A stretch of 45,258 nucleotides of DNA, from assembly GCA_001970955.1 (NCBI GenBank), contig MPUH01000573.1, forward strand, positions 1 to 45,258, given 5' to 3'. The position numbers and the translations under genes are program-made. Shown here piece by piece: positions 9,952-17,290 of the stretch; within the stretch, counting starts at the first letter, position 1; every line of letters begins with the position of its first letter. Source of the stretch: Stentor coeruleus. Lineage: Eukaryota; Ciliophora; Heterotrichea; Heterotrichida; Stentoridae. Below the pieces are notes generated by a model. It did not search any database and had not been told where the DNA came from. It was given only the letters and a program-made list of their open reading frames with translations.

Positions 9952-10869
9952 TTAGTTATTTATTAGTTTATTAGCTAAAGTTGAAAGTGTGAAGAATCCA
10001 CCGAGGATTGCACAAAGTGATACGATAAATGGCCCGAGTTTTTTATTGACTTTTGTATATTTTGTAGTTATACTCTCGAAATCGTAACGGAAAAATATCG
10101 ATGGGACCCAGCCTGGGGAGTTTATTGTATTTGAGATCATATAGAATTGATAAGTATTTGTTATTTGATCTAATGGTTCATTGATGAACTCTAAAGGGAT
10201 TATTTTGATATAATAGTCGTACCTGGTTGTAGTTGGTAGTTCTTTGGATGTCTGGTTGTAGATTGATAAGATTTCGTTTGTCTCGAATTCTGATTCAATC
10301 AAATGAGTAAGATCTTCATTACCAATACTCAAATTATGTATAAAATGGCCAATTTTAAACTTCCTTTTCAATTCTTCAGGCAATTGCCTAATCATATTTC
10401 CTATAGCATGATAGCTGATATGAAAATTCCCAGGAAGTCTTGTTACAAAAATATGCCCTTGTATCCTACACCCTTCATCATTTTCCAAAGCTAGTGAAAG
10501 TTCTTTTAATGAAACTTTATACTCAGTACTTATTTCTTTTCCAAACTTATTTAATCGTATTTTTTTCAAATGCTCCGAAGAGTCTAGAATGTGTTTGCCA
10601 ACATCATCTTGTTGATCAAGGCTTAAAGATACACAAGGAAAATGATAAACAGAAATGTCTAAATTGATTTGAACTAATGATGAGCTGGTTTCTTGGCTTA
10701 TATAATTTTCTTTAAGTATCTCATGAGTATTAAAATCATGAAGTTCGTGTATGAATAAAAGGGTCATTAAAATGCCAACGATCAATGTTAAAAGTCCTCC
10801 TTTATATGTTTGTTGAGAATGGTCTGATGATACTCTACGATACATATCGAGTCCTTTTAGACTTTGCAT
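9952..10869 (-). CDS. ERGIC/Erv41-Erv46-family cargo receptor, 305 aa
   Basis: The protein has the architecture of the Erv41/Erv46 (ERGIC2/ERGIC3) family, membrane proteins that cycle between ER and Golgi in COPII/COPI vesicles. A short cytosolic N-terminus with LKGLDMYRR is followed by TM1 (about residues 23-43). The lumenal domain contains the family signature GCRIQGHIFVTRLPGNFHIS (133-152). A region near 265 (FFRYDFESITTKYTK) is followed by TM2 (about 279-298, SLCAILGGFFTLSTL). It is shorter than yeast Erv46 and ends only seven residues after TM2, without a clear FF or KKxx sorting tail. It is not possible to say whether it is the 41 or 46 type. ATG at 10869, TAA at 9952, no intron. It sits divergently from Rab7, another trafficking gene, but 1 kb apart. 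Confidence 0.9.
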   Translation of the reverse strand: MQSLKGLDMYRRVSSDHSQQTYKGGLLTLIVGILMTLLFIHELHDFNTHEILKENYISQETSSSLVQINLDISVYHFPCVSLSLDQQDDVGKHILDSSEHLKKIRLNKFGKEISTEYKVSLKELSLALENDEGCRIQGHIFVTRLPGNFHISYHAIGNMIRQLPEELKRKFKIGHFIHNLSIGNEDLTHLIESEFETNEILSIYNQTSKELPTTTRYDYYIKIIPLEFINEPLDQITNTYQFYMISNTINSPGWVPSIFFRYDFESITTKYTKVNKKLGPFIVSLCAILGGFFTLSTLANKLINN

Positions 10870-11922
10870 TTTATTAGTTTAGTAGAAATATTAAAGTATT
10901 TTATGCATTTTTTTGATATAAAATAAGTTGATAATAAGGTTGTATAAGAGTTTTATGCAAATTGATGATTTAAGAGAGATTAGATGATAAATTCTAAACT
11001 TAATTTTTTCAATCTCGGTTTCAATGTGGTCGCTGTGGCTAACAGCGTTTCGTTATTGTTTTAAATTAAATCTTATTTTCAGTTTAGTTAGTCTTATTAA
11101 AATAATTTAATTTTAGACAAGATTTACTCATTTTCATTTTTGATGTTTAAATATATAATATTTTAAGTCAAGAAATTTTTTTCTTTAGAAAATCATTGCA
11201 AGTATATAATAATTATATATTTAATCTATATAGAATTTCTAATAATATCAATTGAATAAAATTATTATTTTAGTTTTCTATTCTTATAGTATACTCATAC
11301 TTTAAAATCATTCACATTATTATATTCAAGAGTAATCTATAAATTCTATGTCTTTATCCTAATCTTTAAAGCCATAAAAAGCTTATAACCATATTACAAA
11401 TATATAAAACTCTTATACTAAAATCATATACCTCAATTTCATCGATTACTTTTAATAAATAACTTATAATATACTAAAATCCTATACCTTAATATCATCA
11501 ACTACTTTTAATAAATAGTTTATCAAGTATTAAAAGCTATAAAAAGCAACCTAAAACCAAAACCTAAAATAACCCTTTAAAGCTAGCATTCAAATTCTCA
11601 TATAACCATAAAAACCTTCCCCAAAATCCTTTCATCCTTATTTATCATCAAAAACCTAATCTCAAACCAAAAAAAAAAAAATAACTCTATCTCTAAAATT
11701 CCCATCTTCAAACCTTCATCCTCATCTTCATCCCATATCTCCTAAAAACTCCTAACCCAATCCTAAAACCTCATAATTCTAAACATAGTCATTCCTTGAT
11801 ATAAATTCAACATCAATAAACTCTTCTCTTTCCAATACAAACAACACAAAATCCCTATATTTTTCTATTCCAAATTCCAAAACTGGAGCATTTTTACCAC
11901 AATCCCAAGTCCTATAATAAAT
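10870..11922. other. Divergent intergenic region between Erv-like gene and Rab7
   Basis: The last ~400 bases before Rab7 are C/A/T-rich with almost no G on the coding strand, the typical 5' flank of this window. A diverged 56-bp tandem repeat lies at 11417-11528. No open frame was seen; a frame on the minus strand at 11865-12050 is a shadow of Rab7. Confidence 0.5.
11417..11528. repeat. Diverged 56-bp tandem repeat upstream of Rab7
   Basis: ACTAAAATCATATACCTCAA...TTTTAATAAATAACTTAT is followed after 56 bp by ACTAAAATCCTATACCTTAA...TTTTAATAAATAGTTTAT. The copies differ by several substitutions, so this is an old, real duplication and not an assembly error. Confidence 0.8.
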
Positions 11923-12549
11923 ATGTCAACAGGACGCAAGCACCTGCTCAAAGTGATTATCCTCGGTGACTCAGCGTAATTTTTACATAGTGTTGGCAAG
12001 ACTTCTTTAATGAACCAATACGTGAACAAAAGATTTAGCCAACAATACAAAGCGACAATAGGTGCTGATTTTCTGACAAAAGAAGTGATGATTGATGATA
12101 AACTCGTTACACTTCAAATATGGGATACAGCAGGTCAAGAAAGATTCCAAAGTTTAGGTGTAGCATTTTATCGTGGTGCTGACTGTTGTGTTATGGTTTA
12201 TGATATAACTGCAGTAAAAACTTTTGAATCTTTAGCTTCATGGAAAGAAGAGTTTCTTAATCAGTCTAATCCTAAAGACCCTGAAAATTTCCCATTTGTC
12301 GTATTAGGGAATAAGTTAGATAAAGAACCTGAAAGAAAAGTCCCTACAGCTAAAGCTCAGCAGTGGTGTAAAGCTAATGGAGATATACCGTTTTTTGAGA
12401 CTTCAGCTAAGGAAGCAGTTAATGTTGAAGAAGCTTTTCAGGCTATTGCTAAGAAAGCCTTATCACAGGTGAAAGATGAGGAGGATTTTAAACCTAATAT
12501 TGACTTGAAGAAAAAATCAGACAAGAAAAGTGAAGGCAAGTGCTGCTAA
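11923..12549 (+). CDS. rab7: Rab7 GTPase (two exons), 203 aa
   Basis: Exon 1 (11923-11975) and exon 2 (11991-12549) give a full-length Rab7, the small GTPase that directs late endosome/lysosome and phagosome fusion on the cytosolic face of these membranes. The P-loop GDSAVGKT is at residues 15-22, split by the intron. Further hallmarks are the effector region [14 protein letters not shown], the Switch II motif [23 protein letters not shown], the guanine-specificity motif NKLD, and SAK. The sequence [15 protein letters not shown] is diagnostic of Rab7. The C-terminus ends in GKCC, a di-cysteine prenylation signal; many Rab7 proteins end CxC, so this differs slightly. The exon 1 ATG is the only one that gives an intact N-terminal beta-strand. 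An unspliced transcript would lose the P-loop. Confidence 0.97.
11976..11990 (+). other. 15-nt intron inside the Rab7 P-loop
   Basis: GTAATTTTTACATAG, A at position 10, phase 2. It splits the Ala18 codon of GDS-A-VGKT. Retention gives TAA as the next codon. Confidence 0.97.
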
Positions 12550-13294
12550 TTAGGTTGGATATTCGATATTAAAAGTTTATTAGAAATTATAAGGCGGATT
12601 TTTATTTTGGAGTTTTAGATAAGGTTTTAGGTATTTTTTTAAGGGAGTGAGATAGTTTTTAGGAAAAGAACGGAATATTGATAGGAAATTTGGAGAATGG
12701 GATAAGGTTTAGATGGGAGAAAGAAAGTTTTTAGCTTTTTGTGAGGATAGAATTGGATTTTTATTTTTTAATGGTGGTGAAAAGTTTAAGTGTTGAAAGA
12801 AGAACTTCATAGGAGATTATGATGTTTATGATAAGATTGTGATTAGATTAAGGGTTATGATTATTAGTAGATGATTATGATAGGATAGATGATAAAATAT
12901 TTATAGTATTGATGATATAGACTTGGGTGCTTAGGATAAAATGGGAAGTGTTTAAATATTTTATTTACAGGAAGTATATTTTTAAAACTATAATTAAGTT
13001 TATAATTTAACTAGCACAGAAGTAAATAATAAAAGCAACTGTAGGATGGATTCTTGATGTATAAAATAATTTGTATCTAAAATATGCTATTAAAAGAAAT
13101 TCCTGTTTGTCTCATAAAATACAATTAATTCTTATTATCTAAACTTTTACATTAAAACCAATATCATATATTTCTAATAATAATATTAAATAATATATTT
13201 CCAATAATAATATTAAATACTATATCTAACTAGTCTAATACTTTAAAAGTATCAAAATCTACCTTTATCAAATAAAATCGTGTTTATATATAAA
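12550..13294. other. Intergenic region between two plus-strand genes
   Basis: Bases 12580-12950 (3' of Rab7) are G/T/A-rich with very little C. Bases 13060-13290 (5' of the next gene) are A/C/T-rich with little G. The change occurs around 12960-13020. A 27-bp diverged tandem repeat (TTTCTAATAATAATATTAAA at 13171, TTTCCAATAATAATATTAAA at 13198) lies in the second half. No gene was seen. Confidence 0.5.
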
Positions 13295-14056
13295 ATGTCA
13301 ACGGAATATCTTAACAGAAGCATAAATGAAAGTACTGATTTCAAGTCATTTGAAGCAGCTCTCTTCAAAAAACTACGAACAAGTCCCGTAAAATACAATG
13401 TCATGACCCCTAAAAAATCAACTCTTCCTTCATCCTCTTCAAAAGTATTTCTCTTTTCCATATACTCAATAATCAAATACAAGCTTTTCATTTCCCTTAT
13501 GGAATCTTTTAGCATATTAAAAACCATCCCAAGAACTCCTTCTATATCGAAAATTAAAATCAAACTCAACCTAAATGCTCAATCGAAATATTTTAAAGCT
13601 AATTTGATCACTGAAAGAATCAACATGATCTTACAAACAATATTGAAAAACTCTAAGTTTAAGAGCATATTTGATACTTTTTACTTGGTAAAATCATTCA
13701 AAGGTTGGACTAAAACAAGGTCTGATCACGTATCTTTTAGCACTATATTATTATCTTTATATGAAAAAAGATTAACTCATGCTCTTGAGCTCATGAAATG
13801 TAGCGCAGCTGAAGGTAAATACACAACAAAAATCATGAAAATAAAGCTAAAACACATACAAAAACGTAAAATCAAAGCCCTCCAAGCCTTATCTTCCTTA
13901 ACCAAATCCTACTCAAAAAGGACCCTAAAAGTTTTTTTCTCTAAAAGATACGATTTTCTTTCAGTCCAAAAAACATTTGTCCTTTATGAACTCGAAGAGA
14001 TTTTCTCCTCAACAAAAAAGCGACAATTTTTCTTGATTTTTAACAAAAACCTTTAG
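13295..14056 (+). CDS. Hypothetical basic helical protein, 253 aa
   Basis: The open frame runs from ATG at 13295 to TAG; the frame is open five codons further upstream but without an ATG. The product is strongly basic, rich in Lys, Ser, Leu and Phe, and is not recognised. From about residue 110 onward it consists of repeated helical stretches with motifs such as FKGWTK, LTHALELMKCSAAEG and IQKRKIKALQALSSLTK. The spacing resembles short tandem helical repeats of the kind in ciliate IQ/SFI1-like calmodulin- or centrin-binding proteins, but this is only a resemblance. The stop is 91 bp before the thymidine kinase ATG, so the two are closely packed in the same orientation. Confidence 0.68.
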   Translation: MSTEYLNRSINESTDFKSFEAALFKKLRTSPVKYNVMTPKKSTLPSSSSKVFLFSIYSIIKYKLFISLMESFSILKTIPRTPSISKIKIKLNLNAQSKYFKANLITERINMILQTILKNSKFKSIFDTFYLVKSFKGWTKTRSDHVSFSTILLSLYEKRLTHALELMKCSAAEGKYTTKIMKIKLKHIQKRKIKALQALSSLTKSYSKRTLKVFFSKRYDFLSVQKTFVLYELEEIFSSTKKRQFFLIFNKNL

Positions 14057-14147
14057 TCTCTATGAAATAACTTTATTAGATAAATGGTATTATTCTAAAT
14101 ACATAATATAAGCCTATTGCAAATTAGCGCCAAAGTAAATAACTAAA

Positions 14148-14834
14148 ATGGCAGAGACTGTATACGCGCGAGAAATTTCAGGTGAAGAAAAGCGGCTAAA
14201 CAAAAGCAAATCATCAAAAGGTGAGATACAAGTCATATTCGGACCTATGTTCTCAGGGAAATCTACAGAATTACTTAGAAGGATTCGGAGATATAAAATA
14301 AGAAATGATTCATGCTTATTGCTCAAGACAGAAGGATTCAGAAGGATTCGGAGATATAAAATAAGAAATGATTCATGCTTATTGCTCAAGACAAAGGATT
14401 CAAGATACTTAAATGATAATGAAAAAGTTGTAACACATGACCAGTTTAACTATCTTGATGCTGATTCTTGTGATTTCCTTTTTGAAAAAGCTGGTATTGC
14501 TATGAATTATGATGTTATAGGAATTGATGAAGGACAGTTTTTCTCTGATATAATCGCTTTTGCAGAAATGATGGCGAATCATGGAAAGACTATTATAATC
14601 GCATGCTTGGATAGTGATTTTAGACGAGAACCTTTTGGGAATATATGCCAGGTTATAGCTAAAGCTGAAAAAGTAACAAAACTTACAAGTATCTGCCATT
14701 ATTGTAAAGAAGATGCATCTTTTAGTGCGAGGATAACAAAAGAAACATCGATAAAACTTATTGGTGGGAAAGATAAATATAGGCCTGTTTGTAGGAGTTG
14801 CTATACAGATTTGGCTACTCATGAAAATAATTAA
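14148..14834 (+). CDS. Thymidine kinase (type II, TK1-like) with internal 21-aa duplication, 228 aa
   Basis: This is a cellular TK1-type thymidine kinase, which phosphorylates thymidine to dTMP in the salvage pathway. The Walker A loop FGPMFSGKSTELLRR is at about residues 31-45. DEGQFF (about 125-130) contains the catalytic Glu. The zinc-binding lasso has two CxxC pairs (CHYC and CRSC). The family is usually around 190-235 residues. Immediately after the P-loop helix, 21 residues (RRIRRYKIRNDSCLLLKT plus linker) occur twice in frame; in the family this segment occurs once before the KDSRY region. The duplication is encoded by a 63-bp tandem repeat and would insert part of a helix and a beta-strand into the nucleotide-binding core. 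Either the gene is altered or the assembly is wrong here. The ATG at 14148 is the first in frame. Confidence 0.93.
   Translation: MAETVYAREISGEEKRLNKSKSSKGEIQVIFGPMFSGKSTELLRRIRRYKIRNDSCLLLKTEGFRRIRRYKIRNDSCLLLKTKDSRYLNDNEKVVTHDQFNYLDADSCDFLFEKAGIAMNYDVIGIDEGQFFSDIIAFAEMMANHGKTIIIACLDSDFRREPFGNICQVIAKAEKVTKLTSICHYCKEDASFSARITKETSIKLIGGKDKYRPVCRSCYTDLATHENN
14278..14403 (+). repeat. 63-bp in-frame tandem duplication in thymidine kinase
   Basis: A stretch of about 53 bp beginning AGAAGGATTCGGAGATATAA at about 14278 is repeated exactly 63 bp downstream. The junction also carries AGAAGGATTC twice in a row, and a similar AAAGGATTC follows the second copy, suggesting slippage or unequal exchange at this 8-9 bp microhomology. 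There is no N at the junction. Confidence 0.93.
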
Positions 14835-15648
14835 TATGCATTTCTTTTAGCTATAATAAATGATCATAATTTTAATGAAATACTTAAATAACAAAAAATA
14901 TACATATGAAACAAAGGTATGATGTAATTAAATAACCCAAAAAAAAACATATAAATATTATAGTTAGTAAAAGTTAATAATAATATCATGCTTGCTTGCA
15001 TAGTTTCCTTAGTAGCCTTTAATCATATTTTTTACTATAAAACGTAAGCTTAATAATGCTATATCTAAGGATATAAAAATACTTAAACTGTCTTGTAAGA
15101 TTAAAAGCATAGTCAATATTATAACAAAGCATTAAGGTTGCTTTTGCTTTTGAAAACTTTAGGCTAAAAAAAAAATCGTATTTCTGTTGAAATTTATAAC
15201 CCTGTATCCTTGGAAAAATGTTTTGGTTCCAGCTTATTCAAGTTTGAAAATAAGCTTCTAAAGCCTTTGTTCATATTATTTAAGAGTATTTCTGCTTTAT
15301 AATTCCTTTATGTAATATATCCTCTGTGTGGCCTAAAATACCCATGCTGATTAACAAAAATGCACAGAAAACTACTCAGAAACTTGAAGTAACTTGGTTT
15401 TTTAGGACAAAAAACTAGGTATTTCAATGAAAATATCTGGTTTTTTATATGAGCCTCTTATGAAAATCTTTAAGCCGAAAAAATTTTTATATAAATTTTC
15501 CAAAACGATTTTTAGATTTCACTGTCAAAAGCTTAAAGTTTGAATTTCTTGGGGTTTGTCTTGCAGAAAGCGCATTTTTTATATAATTTACGATTTTTTT
15601 CATATAAAATTGTTCATATTACACAGCACATAAATGGTTACAATATAA
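14835..15648. other. Intergenic region upstream of the TPR/RRM gene
   Basis: No convincing gene. Bases 15100-15540 have more mixed composition than other gaps and contain a clean hairpin (AGCTTATT at 15231-15238, AATAAGCT at 15249-15256). A 38-codon ATG frame at 15427-15543 has no recognisable features, and I do not call it. A small non-coding RNA here cannot be excluded. Confidence 0.4.
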
Positions 15649-16569
15649 ATGTCAATCAAAACACTACGTCCATACCAGCTCCTGAACATCAACAATTTCA
15701 CATACAAAAAGCAAAGAAAAAGCCCAATATCCGGGGATGAAAACACAAGGCACTCAACACCTGAGCGAATCAGAAAACCGGCCTTCAATCAAAAAGCCTC
15801 CTTGCCTATCCCTAAAGGTGAAACGCCATACGCTTTAGCCAAAAGCGCAGAGTATCGCCATAGAGACTTAGACTTGGCTGAATACTACTACTATCAAGCT
15901 ATCACCAAAGGGGATCGTATAGAAAGCGCCGTCAAAGATCTCGCTTCCTTACTCCATCAAAGAGGCAAGACAAAACAGGCATGCGAAGTTCTAGAAAAAT
16001 ACCGACACATCTTCAAGTACGACTACGAAAAATACACAAACCTCTATAATACCCTAAAAAAGCAAATTGACTCAACAGGCAATTGTCAAAATAAATGTCT
16101 AAAAATTTCAAACCTGCAAAAAAACGACACCCAAAACACAATCCTCAGTTTCTTCAGTAATTCAATAAGAATACAAAAAATCACTTTGCATCAGGAAGAA
16201 ACAGATGGAAAAATTGCTTATTTTGGGATTTTGAAATTCAATAGCCATTCTTCAGCGAGAAAAACTTTAGAAGGATTCCATCATTGGGATACTTATAAAA
16301 TAGAATGGGTTTCACCAGCTGGAGAAGTTGTTGGCGATGCACATTATGCGAGACATAAAATGGAAGAGTATAGGAAACATCATCCAACGTTCGATTATAT
16401 AATATTTGATAGAGATCCTCATGGTTATGTTTACAGTTTACCACTTGATCAGAATAACGCGTTTTGTAGGAATTTTACACATAATGACTTGAAAAGCGCT
16501 GAGAAACTGTTGGGATCAAATCTTTACACTACAGTTTTCGAAGACGAGGATGTCTTTGAAGATCTTTAA
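15649..16569 (+). CDS. TPR- and RRM-containing protein, 306 aa
   Basis: This single frame encodes a two-part protein. After a basic, low-complexity N-terminus (1-55), residues ~59-135 form TPR-like helical pairs (YALAKSAEYRHRDLDLAEYYYYQAI and SAVKDLASLLHQRGKTKQACEVL, the latter a textbook TPR). Residues ~150-222 look like an RNA-recognition motif: CLKISNL as an RNP2-like strand and KIAYFGILKF as an RNP1-like strand, with SSARKTLEGF as helix 2. RNP1 lacks the usual aromatic pair at both positions, so RNA binding is uncertain. The C-terminal 80 residues are acidic and His/Tyr-rich. The combination suggests an RNA-associated adaptor, but I cannot name an orthologue. The ATG at 15649 lies well before the first domain. 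Confidence 0.78.
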   Translation: MSIKTLRPYQLLNINNFTYKKQRKSPISGDENTRHSTPERIRKPAFNQKASLPIPKGETPYALAKSAEYRHRDLDLAEYYYYQAITKGDRIESAVKDLASLLHQRGKTKQACEVLEKYRHIFKYDYEKYTNLYNTLKKQIDSTGNCQNKCLKISNLQKNDTQNTILSFFSNSIRIQKITLHQEETDGKIAYFGILKFNSHSSARKTLEGFHHWDTYKIEWVSPAGEVVGDAHYARHKMEEYRKHHPTFDYIIFDRDPHGYVYSLPLDQNNAFCRNFTHNDLKSAEKLLGSNLYTTVFEDEDVFEDL

Positions 16570-16744
16570 TTTACAATATCAAGTTTATTACATTTAGTAA
16601 TTAACAGAAATGATTAAGTTTGTGTGTTTTTTATAGAATTTTTATAATTTTTAGAGTTTTTGCCTGTGTCTTTTTTATGTTTTTGATGCTGGAGAGTATT
16701 TAATATTAGGTGTGAAGATAAGTGTTGTAGGATTAAAAAGTGAG

Positions 16745-16844
16745 TATATGGAATAATGAAAAATCTTATAGGTTGATGATGTTTAAAGCTAATTATTTAT
16801 GTTATTACTAAAAGAAATTCTATGATGTTTTATTATTCCATATA
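16745..16844. repeat. Inverted repeat abutting a start codon
   Basis: The left arm TATATGGAATAATGAAAA (16745-16762) pairs with the right arm TTTTATTATTCCATATA (16828-16844): 13 bp perfect, then four more pairs after a one-base bulge. The enclosed spacer is 65 nt. The right arm ends one base before the ATG at 16846. Confidence 0.85.
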
Positions 16845-16845
16845 A

Positions 16846-17274
16846 ATGAGTAGAGTGATAGTCCTACTTTTTCTCTGTTTCTCTATAACTCAAGCTCAAG
16901 ATGAGTTAAAATTAACTTATTTCAAATCCCTAGACCGTAACCACGACGGCAAACTTACCCACAGACAATTTGTTGATGGTTTGAACCGGGCATTATCCAC
17001 ATCTGTAAGTCTTACTTAGGGTATTGAAAAAGACAGATCCATTAACAACAACTTTGCATGGGAATTCTTAGGCGAAAAAGACTCAAATGGCTCAGTAGAC
17101 CTAGTTTTAATCGAACAATGGATTTCATCTGGAGAAATCTTAACAGCTTTTGAAGAGTGGAAACAAATTCATGATGAAGGTGACGAGCATTCCTCAAATT
17201 CTCATAAACATAAAATGAGAAAGTTTGGAAGTAGCAAGGGAGCATCTAAATTTGGTAAAAAAAGCGAATTATAA
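16846..17274 (+). CDS. Secreted or ER-lumenal EF-hand protein (two exons), 137 aa
   Basis: Exon 1 (16846-17004) and exon 2 (17020-17274) join across a 15-nt phase-0 intron. The first ~18 residues (MSRVIVLLFLCFSITQAQ) are a clear signal peptide with a likely cleavage after the Ala-Gln region. The first EF-hand loop DRNHDGKLTHRQ is near canonical, but position 12 is Gln instead of Glu. The second (around EKDSNGSVDLVL) keeps Asp, Asn and Gly but is degenerate at its end. The C-terminal ~30 residues are basic and Gly/Ser/Lys-rich. The product is probably a calcium-binding protein of the secretory pathway or extracellular space. There is no HDEL/KDEL tail. Its stop is only 16 bp from the stop of the convergent dynein gene. 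It is too short to yield a long single frame, so splicing is needed to see it. Confidence 0.85.
17005..17019 (+). other. 15-nt intron (EF-hand gene)
   Basis: GTAAGTCTTACTTAG, A at position 10, phase 0, with a near-perfect GTAAGT donor. Retention gives TAG at its own end. Splicing joins ...LSTS to GIEKDRSINN. Confidence 0.93.
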
Positions 17275-17290
17275 AGTTAAAATTAGAACT

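Noticed and set aside
14148..14834. Thymidine kinase as a viral gene
   Set aside because: TK1-type enzymes are normal in eukaryotes, codon use and composition match neighbouring genes, and no other virus-like genes are near.
15427..15543. 38-codon ORF upstream of the TPR/RRM gene
   Set aside because: Too short, no recognisable motif, no splice-linked extension.
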